From Mammaliicoccus sciuri (GTDB lineage: Bacteria; Bacillota; Bacilli; Staphylococcales; Staphylococcaceae): a stretch of 64,000 nt of DNA. The stretch covers positions 2,170,001-2,234,000 of the forward strand of contig NZ_CP094824.1 in NCBI RefSeq assembly GCF_025561425.1, in the 5' to 3' direction. Position 1 is the first letter of the stretch. Each line of letters starts with the position of its first letter. Made by a program: the position numbers and the translations under genes. Below, in pieces: positions 27,038-36,217 of the stretch. The notes beneath the pieces were generated by a model. It had not been told where the DNA came from. It did no database searches and was given only the letters and a program-made list of their open reading frames with translations.

Positions 27038-27094
27038 ATTATATTTTAAAAATGTATGAAAAACAATAGTAATCCACACAATTTTCAAACAATT
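27038..27094 (-). promoter_or_regulatory. oppA1 promoter with CodY-like box
   Basis: Minus strand: -35 TTGTTT (27061-27066), 17-nt spacer, -10 TATAAT (27038-27043). AATTGTTTGAAAATT (27080-27094), 13 of 15 matches to the CodY consensus AATTTTCWGAAAATT, lies 13 bp upstream of the -35. Confidence 0.65.
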
Positions 27095-27170
27095 TAAAAT
27101 AATACAAAATAAAACCTTCAAAAACTTTATAAATGCAAATAATGAATATAATATTATTTTTAATATAAAG

Positions 27171-28136
27171 TTAAGCTTCTGTTAAATCAAAGTCTTTATT
27201 ATAGTTGGCCTTCTTCTCAGCAAATTCTTTTTCAGAACAATATACAAAGTGATCCGGACCTACTTCTCTTAATTCTAGTTTGTCGTCGTCTTTATAGTTA
27301 TGTACATCTGGATTATATGAAGATCTTGTTCTTGTTCGTTCAGAATCAGGATCTGGTAATGGAATGGCTGATAACAATGATTTAGTATATTCATGTTGAG
27401 GATGCTTATAAATTTGGTCAGATGGTCCAAGTTCAACCAATTTACCAAAGTACATTACACCGATTCTATCTGAAATATATTTAACCATTGATAAATCATG
27501 CGCAATGAATAAGAACGTAATGCCTTTTTCATCTTGTAGCTTTTGCATTAAGTTAACAACTTGTGCTTGAATCGAAACATCAAGTGCAGAGATTGGTTCA
27601 TCTGCAATAATGAATTCTGGTTCAACAGCTAACGCACGCGCAATTCCTAACCTTTGTCTTTGTCCACCAGAGAACTCATGTGGATATCTATTAGCATGCT
27701 CTTTATTTAAACCAACTGTTTCAAGTAATTCGTAAACACGTTTTTTTCTTTCTTCTTTACTTGAAACGAGTTTGTGAACATCTAAACCTTCAGCAATAAT
27801 ATCCATAACTTTAAGACGTGGATTTAACGATGCATATGGATCTTGGAAAATCATTTGCATACGACGATTAAATCGTAATAAGTCTTTACGCTTTTTGATA
27901 TTTTGTATATCAACGTTATCAAAGATGACTTTCCCGTCAGTTGCATCATATAATTTAATAAGTGTGCGTCCCGTTGTCGATTTACCACAACCAGACTCAC
28001 CAACTAAACCTAATGTTTCACCTTTAAATATTTGAAATGAGATATCATCTACCGCTCTTACCTCATTTTTCTTACCTACGTTGAAATATTGCTTTAAATT
28101 TTGAACATCAATCAGTACTTCTTTTTTATCAGCCAT
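27171..28136 (-). CDS. oppF: Oligopeptide ABC transporter ATP-binding protein OppF
   Basis: One of the two ATPases that power peptide import; cytosolic, docks on OppB/OppC. 321 aa. Walker A 'GLVGESGCGKSTTGR', ABC signature 'FSGGQRQRLGIARALA', Walker B 'FIIADEPISALDVSIQ' and switch His in 'FLFIAHDLSMVKYISD'. The C-terminal Oligo_HPY extension follows 'VELGPSDQIYKHPQHEYT'; it contains a single Cys, so the C-terminal cysteine cluster of some OppD/F proteins is absent. ATG overlaps the oppD stop (TAATG), indicating coupled translation. Confidence 0.96.
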   Translation of the reverse strand: MADKKEVLIDVQNLKQYFNVGKKNEVRAVDDISFQIFKGETLGLVGESGCGKSTTGRTLIKLYDATDGKVIFDNVDIQNIKKRKDLLRFNRRMQMIFQDPYASLNPRLKVMDIIAEGLDVHKLVSSKEERKKRVYELLETVGLNKEHANRYPHEFSGGQRQRLGIARALAVEPEFIIADEPISALDVSIQAQVVNLMQKLQDEKGITFLFIAHDLSMVKYISDRIGVMYFGKLVELGPSDQIYKHPQHEYTKSLLSAIPLPDPDSERTRTRSSYNPDVHNYKDDDKLELREVGPDHFVYCSEKEFAEKKANYNKDFDLTEA

Positions 28137-29209
28137 TAGAACGTCACCCTTTCTACACGTTTTGGCTTGTCAAATTGATCTGGTGTTGCTTTTTGTTTTA
28201 ATTTAACAGCTTCTGGTAATTCTACTTTAGGTGCTCTTTCATCTAACAACCATGACTTCACAAAGTGTGTAGGTGAAATTTGGAACCAAGGTGGCTCTTC
28301 CTTAAAGTCAATATCTAAGGCATATTCACTTCGTCTAGCAAAAGCATCTCCAACAGGTGGCTTGATTAAATCTGGTGGTGTACCAGGGATGGCCAAAAGC
28401 TCTGTATCATGAGATGTTTCTAAACTTGGCATAGATGATAGTAAGCCCCATGTGTATGGATGTTTAGGATTATAGAAAATTTCATCAACAGAACCTGTTT
28501 CTACAATTTGTCCACCATACATAACTGCTACTCTATCTGCCACGTTCGCTACTACACCTAAGTCATGTGTAATAAAGATAATAGAAGTATCTATTTTGTG
28601 TTGTAATTCTTTCATCAATTCTAAGATTTGTGCTTGAATCGTTACGTCTAATGCTGTTGTAGGTTCATCCGCAATCAAGATTTTAGGGTCACAAGCTAAT
28701 GCTGTCGCAATAACAATCCTTTGTCTTTGACCACCAGAAAATTGGTGAGGATAGTTATTAAATCTTTCTTTTGCTTTTGGTAAACCTACTAAATTTAAAA
28801 TATCTAATGCGCGCTTTTTCGCATCTTGTTTAGATAATTTTTGATGCTTAATAAGCGGTTCCATGACTTGCTTCCCAATTTTCATTGTTGGATTGAGTGA
28901 AGTCATAGGATCTTGGAATATCATACCAATCTCTTTACCACGAATCTTCTGCATTTCTTTTTCGCTTAATTTTGCAATATCTTTCCCGTCAAACAAGATA
29001 GAACCGTCTTTAATTCGACCTACTTTTTTCGGCAATAAGCGTGTTAAAGCTTTAGTCGTAACAGATTTACCTGAACCTGATTCACCAACTATTGCAAGTG
29101 TTTCCCCTTTATCTAAATAAAAGTCTACACCTCTTACTGCTTGTACTTCCCCCGCGTCAATGTCGAAGGAAACATGTAAGTTATTTACTTCTAATATTCT
29201 CTTAGCCAT
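28136..29209 (-). CDS. oppD: Oligopeptide ABC transporter ATP-binding protein OppD
   Basis: Second ATPase of the Opp importer, 357 aa. Walker A 'AIVGESGSGKSVTTKAL', Q-loop 'GMIFQDPMTSLNP', signature 'FSGGQRQRIVIATALA', Walker B 'ILIADEPTTALDVTIQ' and His in 'SIIFITHDLGVVANVAD'. The C-terminal Oligo_HPY region ('HPYTWGLLSSMP', then 'LLAIPGTPPDLIKPPVGDAFA') is intact; the Cys usually found after this region in many OppD proteins is not seen. Starts 15 bp after oppC with AAGGAGG; its stop overlaps the oppF start. Part of the oppBCDF operon. Confidence 0.96.
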   Translation of the reverse strand: MAKRILEVNNLHVSFDIDAGEVQAVRGVDFYLDKGETLAIVGESGSGKSVTTKALTRLLPKKVGRIKDGSILFDGKDIAKLSEKEMQKIRGKEIGMIFQDPMTSLNPTMKIGKQVMEPLIKHQKLSKQDAKKRALDILNLVGLPKAKERFNNYPHQFSGGQRQRIVIATALACDPKILIADEPTTALDVTIQAQILELMKELQHKIDTSIIFITHDLGVVANVADRVAVMYGGQIVETGSVDEIFYNPKHPYTWGLLSSMPSLETSHDTELLAIPGTPPDLIKPPVGDAFARRSEYALDIDFKEEPPWFQISPTHFVKSWLLDERAPKVELPEAVKLKQKATPDQFDKPKRVERVTF

Positions 29210-29223
29210 AATTAATTTCCTCC

Positions 29224-30294
29224 TTATTTACGCATTTTAGGGTCAAACGCATCTCTTAAACCATCACTGAATAAGTAGAAGAATAAGATTAATAAACTTA
29301 ATACTGTTGCTGGTACGAATAACTCATGTGGGTAAATCAGCAACATTTTTCTACCTGTATCAACTAATGAACCTAGTGATGCTTGTGGTGCAGGAATACC
29401 TAATCCAATGAAGCTTAAGAATGCTTCGAAGAAAATTGCACTTGGAACTGTAAACATTGACGTTACAATAATTGGGCCAAGTGTATTCGGTAAAATATGT
29501 TTAAAGATTAATTTAAAGTTAGAAACCCCTAATGTTCTTGATGCCATTACGAATTCTTGTTCTTTAATTTTCAAGAATTGTCCACGTACAATACGACTCA
29601 TACCGAGCCAACCTGTTACGGACATGGCTAAAATAATTGTCCATATAGATGGATCAAATAGTAATACGAATAAAATTACGACAATTAAGTTTGGAATAGA
29701 AGAAAGTATTTCTACAATACGTTGTAAAATGTCATCTATTCTTCCCCCAAAGTAACCTGATACAGCACCGTAAATGACACCTATAAAGATATCTAGAGCT
29801 GCCGCTACAACACCGATGAATAAGGATACTTGTGTACCTCTCCAAGTACGTGTCCATAAGTCACGACCAAGTTCATCTGTACCGAACCAGTAATTTTCTT
29901 GAACGTTTTGACTTTCATATAAGTCAAATCCATCTTTATCTGTACCATCAAATGGTAAGAACGGAACTTTATCTAATACTGGAATTTTCGGTGGTAAGTT
30001 CGCATGTGTAACGTTTTGATCACTAAATTTATGATCGTTCATTAATGGACCTACTAAAGAAATTACTGTCAGTAAGATAAGGAATATTAAACCAATAATC
30101 GCTAGTCTATTCCCTACAAGTTGCTTCCAAGCATCTTGCCAGAATGTACGACTTTTTCTTTCGAATTTTTCTTCTACTACTTTATCTCTTCCATGTAATA
30201 CGAAGCTTTCTGCTGACATACCTTGTGTTGAGTGTGTAACAGAGGCGTTATCATAACCGCTATTATTTAACTTGTTATCATCATTATTAGCCAT
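29224..30294 (-). CDS. oppC: Oligopeptide ABC transporter permease OppC
   Basis: Membrane permease, forms the translocation channel with OppB. 356 aa. An unusually long N-terminal cytosolic stretch (about 55 residues, Asn/Ser-rich, 'NNDDNKLNNSGYDNASVTH') precedes the OppC_N first membrane helix (about 63-85), then a large external loop ('FGTDELGRDLWTRTWRG' marks its end) and the BPD_transp_1 domain with the EAA motif 'VMASRTLGVSNFKLIFKHILPNTLGPI' region and 'FLSFIGLGIPAPQASLGSL'. ATG overlaps the oppB stop (TAATG). SD AAGGAGG inside the oppB 3' end. Confidence 0.95.
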   Translation of the reverse strand: MANNDDNKLNNSGYDNASVTHSTQGMSAESFVLHGRDKVVEEKFERKSRTFWQDAWKQLVGNRLAIIGLIFLILLTVISLVGPLMNDHKFSDQNVTHANLPPKIPVLDKVPFLPFDGTDKDGFDLYESQNVQENYWFGTDELGRDLWTRTWRGTQVSLFIGVVAAALDIFIGVIYGAVSGYFGGRIDDILQRIVEILSSIPNLIVVILFVLLFDPSIWTIILAMSVTGWLGMSRIVRGQFLKIKEQEFVMASRTLGVSNFKLIFKHILPNTLGPIIVTSMFTVPSAIFFEAFLSFIGLGIPAPQASLGSLVDTGRKMLLIYPHELFVPATVLSLLILFFYLFSDGLRDAFDPKMRK

Positions 30295-31220
30295 TATTTT
30301 TTACCTCCTTCAACACGGATTCTTGGATCTACTAACCCATATAGTACATCAACTAAAAAGATTGAAATAATAAATAAGAAACTAAATAGCAATGTTAAAG
30401 CCATAATGACTGGATAGTCATTTGTTTGTATTGATCGAACGAATTGGTCACCTAGACCAGGAACGCCGAATATGTTTTCAATTGTCAAAGTACCTGTTAA
30501 GATACCTGCTAACATTGGCACAATAATCGTAATGATAGGAATTAACCCATTACGTACTGCATGTCCAAAGATAACACGTGCACTTGACATCCCCTTAGCT
30601 CTTGCTAATTCTATGTAATCAGAACTTAGGACCTCAATCATTTCAGAACGAATATAACGAGCAATTGTTGCTGTTACACCTGCTGCTAACGCAATTGATG
30701 GTAATACAGCAGCCATAAATCCATTCCAACCTGCTACAGGGAATATTTGCCATTCAACAGCAAATACATATTGTAGTAGTACAGCTAGAACGAATGATGG
30801 AACTGAAATAAATATTACCGATAGGAAGGTGGCCCCATAGTCTACTATTGTGTTTTGCCTGATTGCAGCAACTATACCTAATAATAAACCAGTAATAGTT
30901 CCTAAAATCATAGCATATGTACCCATTTCTACAGATGGTCCTAGCCTAGGTTTAATTAAGCTCCAAACCTCTCTGTTATCGTATTGGAATGAAATACCAA
31001 AATCACCTTTTGCGACACTTTTTAAATAGTTCGCGTATTGTACTGGTACAGGATCATTCAAACCATACTTTTCATTTATAATAACCTTCTGCTCTTCTGA
31101 TAATTTCTCATCGTTGTACGGTGAACCCGGTAACAATTTCATTAAGAAAAATGTTATCGTCATAATTAAAAACAATGATATGAACATATAAATAATACGT
31201 TTCAAAGTATATCTAACCAT
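30294..31220 (-). CDS. oppB: Oligopeptide ABC transporter permease OppB
   Basis: First gene of the opp operon, membrane permease of 308 aa. It begins with the typical 'LKRIIYMFISLFLIMTITFFLM' helix, then an external loop and the BPD_transp_1 domain with the EAA loop 'ARAKGMSSARVIFGHAVRNGL' and 'TIENIFGVPGLGDQFVRSIQ', family signatures of dipeptide/oligopeptide permeases. Six hydrophobic segments. ATG with TTGGAGG upstream. The 380-bp upstream region carries the operon promoter framed by CodY-like boxes, in line with CodY repression of opp in low-GC Gram-positives. Confidence 0.95.
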   Translation of the reverse strand: MVRYTLKRIIYMFISLFLIMTITFFLMKLLPGSPYNDEKLSEEQKVIINEKYGLNDPVPVQYANYLKSVAKGDFGISFQYDNREVWSLIKPRLGPSVEMGTYAMILGTITGLLLGIVAAIRQNTIVDYGATFLSVIFISVPSFVLAVLLQYVFAVEWQIFPVAGWNGFMAAVLPSIALAAGVTATIARYIRSEMIEVLSSDYIELARAKGMSSARVIFGHAVRNGLIPIITIIVPMLAGILTGTLTIENIFGVPGLGDQFVRSIQTNDYPVIMALTLLFSFLFIISIFLVDVLYGLVDPRIRVEGGKK

Positions 31221-31261
31221 TGTTTTGCCTCCAATCCCCTTATCAAATTCATATTTCTTTT

Positions 31262-31333
31262 AATATTCAGAAATATTTATTTACATTATACAGAATTTAT
31301 ACAATGTAAATCAACACGAATATTCAGAATTTT
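31262..31333 (-). promoter_or_regulatory. oppBCDF promoter with two CodY-like boxes
   Basis: Minus strand: -35 TTGATT (31309-31314), 18-nt spacer, -10 TATAAT (31285-31290). CodY-like boxes AATATTCAGAAATAT (31262-31276, just after the -10) and AATATTCAGAATTTT (31319-31333, just upstream of the -35) each match the 15-bp consensus at 12 positions and contain the core TTCAGAA. A third weaker one, AATTTTCAGTCATTT, is at 31454-31468. The rest of 31221-31601 is AT-rich with only a -10 (TATAAT, 31563-31568) for the next gene. Confidence 0.65.
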
Positions 31334-31601
31334 GAATATGAAACTAATCAAAAAAGCCAATTAATTTATTACGATAAAGCGACAACGCGATATCGATATA
31401 CACTTTATTAGCATAAATATACAACAATTGTTTACTTATTACCTATTTTTTCTAATTTTCAGTCATTTACTATGTAGTAGCATACAATAATTATACATAA
31501 GTAAAATTACACTTATTTTTTTATTAAGTTCCACAAAACATAAATATTTTTTTCTAATCTGTTATAATACACTTAAATCTAATGATAAGAGGTAGGTAAT
31601 A

Positions 31602-31973
31602 ATGAAATTTTGGGGTATTTTTACTATAGGTTATATTAGCCTTTTCGCTGTCCTTTGTCTTATCTTTTTAAAAGACCTAGATCAAGCAGCTAATATATAC
31701 TTTTACATCATGACAATTGCTTTTGCGGCAAGTTGGATTGTTGCGATGAAACAAGATGGCGTTGGAGAAGTTTCTAGACAAGCAGTTCGCAAGTTTAATT
31801 TTCATATGAAGTCTAAAGCGTCACAAGATTATTTAAAAGACGATGAAATCATGAATCCAAATATGAAAGAAATACATTTAAAAGAAAGAACAATACATAA
31901 CTGGGTATTACCTTTTGTCGTATTAAGTACATTATTTTTTATTATCTCAATCTTTCTAGGGTTTATCGTTTAA
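31602..31973 (+). CDS. Small membrane protein, DUF3899-like
   Basis: 123-aa integral membrane protein of unknown function. Hydrophobic segments at about 4-23, 31-49 and 99-121; between them a basic cytosolic loop ('QAVRKFNFHMKSKASQDYLKDDEIMNPNMKE' region, cut here at its key part FNFHMKSKAS). The layout and its place between opp and fabF recall the DUF3899 proteins of staphylococci, an assignment made from memory. ATG with AAGAGGTAGG upstream, -10 TATAAT at 31563-31568. Monocistronic; shares a bidirectional terminator with fabF. Confidence 0.7.
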   Translation: MKFWGIFTIGYISLFAVLCLIFLKDLDQAANIYFYIMTIAFAASWIVAMKQDGVGEVSRQAVRKFNFHMKSKASQDYLKDDEIMNPNMKEIHLKERTIHNWVLPFVVLSTLFFIISIFLGFIV

Positions 31974-31987
31974 TATTTTTCATAAAT

Positions 31988-32030
31988 AAAAAGCAGAAAC
32001 ACCAACTTTTCATTGGTATTTCTGCTTTTT
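31988..32030. terminator. Bidirectional terminator between the DUF3899-like gene and fabF
   Basis: Arms AAAAAGCAGAAACACCAA / TTGGTATTTCTGCTTTTT (18 bp, one mismatch), loop CTTTTCA. T-runs on both strands; it lies 15 nt after the plus-strand stop and 6 nt after the fabF stop. Confidence 0.88.
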
Positions 32031-32036
32031 TATGAT

Positions 32037-33281
32037 CTATTTTTGATATTTTTTGAAGACTAATACTGCATTATGTCCACCAAAGCCTAAGCTGTTACTC
32101 ATAGCGTACTCAATATCTAATTTAGCCGCTTCATTAGGCGTATAGTCTAAATCGATTTCTGGATCTGGTGTGTTGGCATTAATTGTCGGAGCGACAATAC
32201 TATTTTCAATTGATAAAGCCGTTAAGATTGATTCAACTGCACCAGTTGCACCAAGTAAATGACCCATCATAGATTTAGTTGAACTTACTTTTAAGTTCTT
32301 AGCTGCATCACCGAAAGTAGATTTAATAGCTAATACTTCATATAAATCACCAATTGGCGTACTTGTTCCGTGTGCATTTAAATATTGGATATCTTCTGGT
32401 TTAATACCTGCATCTTTAATAGCTGCTTGCATTGCACGAGCTCCGCCTTCTCCATTTGGAGATGGTGCTGTTATATGGAATGCATCCCCAGTTGATCCAT
32501 AACCTACAACCTCAGCATAAATATGTGCACCACGTGCTTCAGCTGATTCTAATGATTCTAATACGACTACACCAGCACCTTCACCCATGATGAAGCCATC
32601 TCTTCCTTCTTGGAAAGGACGACACGCTGTATTTTTGTCAGGATTTGTAGATAATGCTTTATTCGCACTGAAACCTGCAATAGCCATTTCTGTTATAGGT
32701 GCCTCTGTACCACCAGCTAACATAACATCAGCATCACCACGTTGGATGATTTTAAATGCATCACCTATAGAGTTTGTACCTGTTGCACAAGCAGTAACTG
32801 TACAACCATTTGGGCCTTTAGCGCCTAAATCTATAGATACTTGACCAGTTGCCATATCTGGAATCATCATTGGTACGAAGAAAGGACTTACACGTTTTGG
32901 ACCACGTTTTAAAAGCATATTGTGTGAGTATTCGAATGTTTCCATACCACCAATACCTGAACCAATCCAAACACCTACACGATGACTATTTTCATCTGTA
33001 ATTTCATATTTAGAATCTTTTAACGCTTCACGCGCAGCAACAATTGCGTATTGCGTGAATCTGTCCATTTTACGAGCATCTTTTTTAGGAATATGATTTT
33101 CAATATTGAAATCTTTCAATTCACCCGCTAATTTAGCTGGAAATTCAGAAACATCAATCCTTGTTACTTCGTCTATGCCGTTTTTACCGTTAATTGCATT
33201 TTCCCAAGTAGTAGGCACATCATTTCCTAAAGGGTTTAATGTACCTAAACCAGTCATTACAACACGTTTTTTCTCTGTCAT
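32037..33281 (-). CDS. fabF: 3-oxoacyl-[acyl-carrier-protein] synthase II FabF
   Basis: Elongating condensing enzyme of type II fatty acid synthesis: adds malonyl-ACP units to acyl-ACP. 414 aa. Catalytic triad Cys165 ('[13 protein letters not shown]'), His in '[11 protein letters not shown]' and His in '[15 protein letters not shown]', with the Gly-rich C-terminal '[14 protein letters not shown]'. Thiolase-fold, normal length. ATG with TAGGAGG upstream. Lies 14 bp downstream of fabH in one operon, so it shares the FapR-controlled promoter; target of platensimycin/cerulenin-type inhibitors in relatives. Confidence 0.98.
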   Translation of the reverse strand: MTEKKRVVMTGLGTLNPLGNDVPTTWENAINGKNGIDEVTRIDVSEFPAKLAGELKDFNIENHIPKKDARKMDRFTQYAIVAAREALKDSKYEITDENSHRVGVWIGSGIGGMETFEYSHNMLLKRGPKRVSPFFVPMMIPDMATGQVSIDLGAKGPNGCTVTACATGTNSIGDAFKIIQRGDADVMLAGGTEAPITEMAIAGFSANKALSTNPDKNTACRPFQEGRDGFIMGEGAGVVVLESLESAEARGAHIYAEVVGYGSTGDAFHITAPSPNGEGGARAMQAAIKDAGIKPEDIQYLNAHGTSTPIGDLYEVLAIKSTFGDAAKNLKVSSTKSMMGHLLGATGAVESILTALSIENSIVAPTINANTPDPEIDLDYTPNEAAKLDIEYAMSNSLGFGGHNAVLVFKKYQK

Positions 33282-33295
33282 TATCCAATTACCTC

Positions 33296-34237
33296 CTATT
33301 TACCCCAGCGTAACGTTATGGCACCCCAAGTCAGGCCGCCACCAAATCCAACTAGGACTATTGTATCGTTATCTTTTATTTTACCTTGTTCTAATTCATA
33401 TGCAATACTTAAGGGTATTGATGCTGCAGATGTATTCCCGTATCTATCTACAGTTACACTCATCTTCTCTTTAGTAATACCTAATCTTTCACGAGCAGAT
33501 TCCATAATTCTGATATTAGCTTGATGTGGTACAAACATATCGATGTCATCTGATTGTAGACCTGCTTTTTCTACTGCTTTAGTTGAAGCTTCACCCATAA
33601 TTCTAACTGCAAACTTAAAGACTTCTCGTCCATTCATTTGGATTGTATTAGCATCCATATCTTGATACAGGTGTGGTCCACCATTACCATCTGAACCAAG
33701 CTCAACACTTAGAATACCTTTACTTTCTGATACTTCGCCAATGATTGCTGCGCCAGCACCATCACCAAATAATATAGCTGTACTTCTGTCATTCATATCT
33801 GTAATTTTCGTTAGTTTATCAGCACCAACTACTAATACATTTTTATAAAGACCAGATTGTACAAATTGTTGTGCAGTTACTATACCATAAATAAAACCAG
33901 TACATGCAGCAAGTTGATCCATAGATGGAACTTTATTTAAACCTAATCGTTTCTGTAACGTAGTTGCTACAGTTGGAAATGGTTTATCCCCTGTTGAAGT
34001 TGCTACGATGATCATTTCGATTTCTTCTTTATCCATACCAGAATCTTCAATCGCTCTTACCGCAGCTTCGTACGCTAAATCACTTGTATCTTCAGTATCA
34101 TCAGCAAAACGTCTTTCTTTAATACCTGTCATTTTTGTAATCCATTCATCTGATGTATCTAAATAACTTTCAAAATGTTCATTTTTTACCACGCGTTTAG
34201 GCGCATATGCACCAAAACCTTTTATACCAATATCCAT
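33296..34237 (-). CDS. fabH: 3-oxoacyl-[acyl-carrier-protein] synthase III FabH
   Basis: Starts each fatty-acid chain by condensing an acyl-CoA primer (branched-chain in staphylococci) with malonyl-ACP. 313 aa, family length. Active-site Cys112 ('[12 protein letters not shown]'), His in '[11 protein letters not shown]' and Asn in '[11 protein letters not shown]'; C-terminal '[12 protein letters not shown]' loop. ATG with AGAAGGTG upstream. First gene of the fabHF operon, with a FapR box in its leader. Confidence 0.98.
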   Translation of the reverse strand: MDIGIKGFGAYAPKRVVKNEHFESYLDTSDEWITKMTGIKERRFADDTEDTSDLAYEAAVRAIEDSGMDKEEIEMIIVATSTGDKPFPTVATTLQKRLGLNKVPSMDQLAACTGFIYGIVTAQQFVQSGLYKNVLVVGADKLTKITDMNDRSTAILFGDGAGAAIIGEVSESKGILSVELGSDGNGGPHLYQDMDANTIQMNGREVFKFAVRIMGEASTKAVEKAGLQSDDIDMFVPHQANIRIMESARERLGITKEKMSVTVDRYGNTSAASIPLSIAYELEQGKIKDNDTIVLVGFGGGLTWGAITLRWGK

Positions 34238-34265
34238 TATATTGACACCTTCTTATAATCTGTTG

Positions 34266-34282
34266 TTATTATCAGGTACTAA
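34266..34282 (-). promoter_or_regulatory. FapR operator of fabHF
   Basis: Minus strand TTAGTACCTGATAATAA, one mismatch from the 17-bp FapR consensus TTAGTACCTGATACTAA, 29 bp upstream of the fabH start. FapR represses fab genes until malonyl-CoA binds it. The overlapping -10 is probably GATAAT within the box; no convincing -35. Confidence 0.88.
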
Positions 34283-34423
34283 TTTAACATACTTATACCA
34301 TTATACACAAGCACAGACTCACTTTTAAAAATATTTAAATCGTTTTCATCATATAAGGTATACAATTTATAAAAAGTTAATTATAATGAATGATATGACA
34401 TTAACAGTTACGGAGGATAAAAA

Positions 34424-34627
34424 ATGCAATACATCTTAACTTTTATATGGGCATTCTTATTATCACAAATGATAAACTTTGTTTTACATAGTTTAGGCGG
34501 TTCAGATGAAGCGCTAAATTTTGTTAGTCCAACTATTTATGCAATCATTTTTACAGTTATTATTATTCTTTTAGATGCATTAGTTGGTAAATCTTCTTCG
34601 GACAAACAAAGTACACAACATTCATAA
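34424..34627 (+). CDS. Small membrane protein, DUF2929/YjzD-like
   Basis: 67-aa protein with two hydrophobic helices (about 3-22 and 36-56) and a polar C-terminal tail. 'YILTFIWAFLLSQMINFVLHS' resembles the start of YjzD-type (DUF2929) proteins, which lie beside fabH in Bacillus as well. Function unknown. Excellent SD (CGGAGG) 7 nt before the ATG. Divergent from fabH and ended by a strong terminator, after which the type B repeat array begins. Too short for confident homology by eye, but coding signals and synteny are good. Confidence 0.78.
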   Translation: MQYILTFIWAFLLSQMINFVLHSLGGSDEALNFVSPTIYAIIFTVIIILLDALVGKSSSDKQSTQHS

Positions 34628-34659
34628 AAAAATCCCGTCAATTATATGGCGGGATTTTT
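34627..34659 (+). terminator. Intrinsic terminator after the DUF2929-like gene
   Basis: AAAAATCCCGTCA / TGGCGGGATTTTT stem (one T-G pair) with a 6-nt loop, then TTTTTC. Its 29-bp core (34627-34655) differs at only three positions from the clpB terminator at 36631-36659. Confidence 0.9.
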
Positions 34660-34712
34660 CTTTGTGATTAACTTTATTATTTCTGGCTTATATTCATGGT
34701 TTGTACGGGGGC

Positions 34713-34807
34713 GTTGTGAACACTTCTTACCAAACTTGTTCATAACGGGGGCGTTGTGAACACTTCTTGCCAAACTTGTTCATAACGGGGCGTTGTGAAC
34801 ACTTCTC
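34713..34807. repeat. Type B hairpin array, sub-type B1 (two units and half of a third)
   Basis: Unit: GTTGTGAACA / TGTTCATAAC arms (one G-T pair) around a 14-nt loop CTTCTTGCCAAACT, then GGGGGC; period about 40 bp. Units at 34713-34746, 34753-34786 and 34792 onward; the third is cut in its loop by IS256 copy 2 and finishes at 36243. The 34660-34712 stretch holds nothing recognisable. Confidence 0.85.
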
Positions 34808-36217
34808 AGTCAAGTCCATATGTTTGTGTAATATCTTTAGAATGTAATCAACCTTTGGTTTTTTAATGAATCAAACAACTATATTTGTTTTGAAGTTTAA
34901 ACAGATATAGTTGTTTGATCACTACTTATTTTTTAAAAAATAAGTAGCTTAATTAAGCGATAAATGGTCTGTTAGACTTATCAAATCTTTCTTGAATATC
35001 CATAAGTACTGCGCCAATTAATCTAAAAGCTGAATCTAGATTAGGGAATGTTTTAACTATTTTTTCTCGTTTTCTGAGTTGCATATTAATATTTTCAACT
35101 GAATTAGTAGTTCTTAGATTTTTATGATGTTGAGCAGGAAATCTATAGAATTGTGAGGCATCTTCGAAGCCTTCATCCAATATTTTAATAGCTTCCACAT
35201 ACTTAGGATTACTTTCATATTGTGCAATGAATTCATCTTTGAGCTGAACAGCGTGACGATATGTTGGTGCTTGGAATATTGATTTAAGTAACATTCTAGC
35301 TTCTTTAGAGTTCTTTTTAGGAAATCTCTCTACAATATTTTTAAGAAAATGGAATGTACAACGTTGCCAAGATGAATCAATAAACTGTGACTTAATAGAT
35401 TTAATAAGTCCAGAATGCGCATCAGAGATAATAAGTTCAGGTGTTGTTAAACCACGCATTCTTAAGTCTTCAAAAAACTCTGACCAAGCTAATTCTGACT
35501 CTTGATTAGAAATTTTAAAGCCAATAATGTCGCGTTTTCTATTTTCGTTGATACCCATAGTGATATAAACACCTTTAGAAACAATTTTATTATTCTCTCT
35601 TACCTTAATGTGCATAGCATCAACAAATACATACTTATACTGATGACTAACAATAGGTCTACCAGCCCATTCTTTAATTTCAGGATCTAGGTTTTTTATT
35701 ACGCCTGAAACAGTTGATTTAGACACAGATTTTCCCGTTAGGGATTCCACAATTTTATTAACATTTCTAGTTGAAACACCATTAATGTATGCTTCTGTCA
35801 TCGCTAAAATAAGCGATTGGTCAGAACGCGAATATTGATTAAATACTTCAGTTGTAAATTCACCGTCACGTGTTCTTGGAACTTTTAATGTCAGATTGCC
35901 AATAGGCATCAGGAAATCACGCTCATAATAGCCATTAAGTTGTGCGTTTCTTCCTGAATTCTTTTGTTTATATCCAGCATTAACATACTTGTCTCTTTCC
36001 ATTTCCATGTATGCATTTATGACAGTCATAGCTATTGTTTTCATAGACGCATTCATATCACTTCCAAAAATAGCACTTGCCAATTCTTCATAATCTAAGT
36101 TAACATTTAATTGAGTCATATATAGTCACCTCTACAATTTTTTCTTAGTCGATTACATTGTACCAAAGTGAGCTATATGTGGCTCTTTTTTTATTACACA
36201 ATTATATGGACATATTC
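34808..36217 (-). mobile_element. IS256-family element, copy 2
   Basis: 1410 bp, opposite orientation to copies 1 and 3. Perfect 8-bp target duplication CACTTCTC (34800-34807 and 36218-36225). Differs from copy 1 by a single base that I noticed, in the 3' hairpin loop region. The duplication lies at the arm/loop border of a type B1 hairpin. Confidence 0.97.
34953..36119 (-). CDS. IS256-family transposase, copy 2
   Basis: 388 aa, same protein sequence as copy 1, with DDE residues in 'VFVDAMHIK', 'IISDAHSGL' and 'NSVENINMQL'. Intact start, SD and stop. Its inverted orientation relative to copies 1 and 3 offers substrates for homologous inversion of the opp-fab segment (with copy 1) or of the clpB-addAB-sps segment (with copy 3). 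Confidence 0.97.
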   Translation of the reverse strand: MTQLNVNLDYEELASAIFGSDMNASMKTIAMTVINAYMEMERDKYVNAGYKQKNSGRNAQLNGYYERDFLMPIGNLTLKVPRTRDGEFTTEVFNQYSRSDQSLILAMTEAYINGVSTRNVNKIVESLTGKSVSKSTVSGVIKNLDPEIKEWAGRPIVSHQYKYVFVDAMHIKVRENNKIVSKGVYITMGINENRKRDIIGFKISNQESELAWSEFFEDLRMRGLTTPELIISDAHSGLIKSIKSQFIDSSWQRCTFHFLKNIVERFPKKNSKEARMLLKSIFQAPTYRHAVQLKDEFIAQYESNPKYVEAIKILDEGFEDASQFYRFPAQHHKNLRTTNSVENINMQLRKREKIVKTFPNLDSAFRLIGAVLMDIQERFDKSNRPFIA

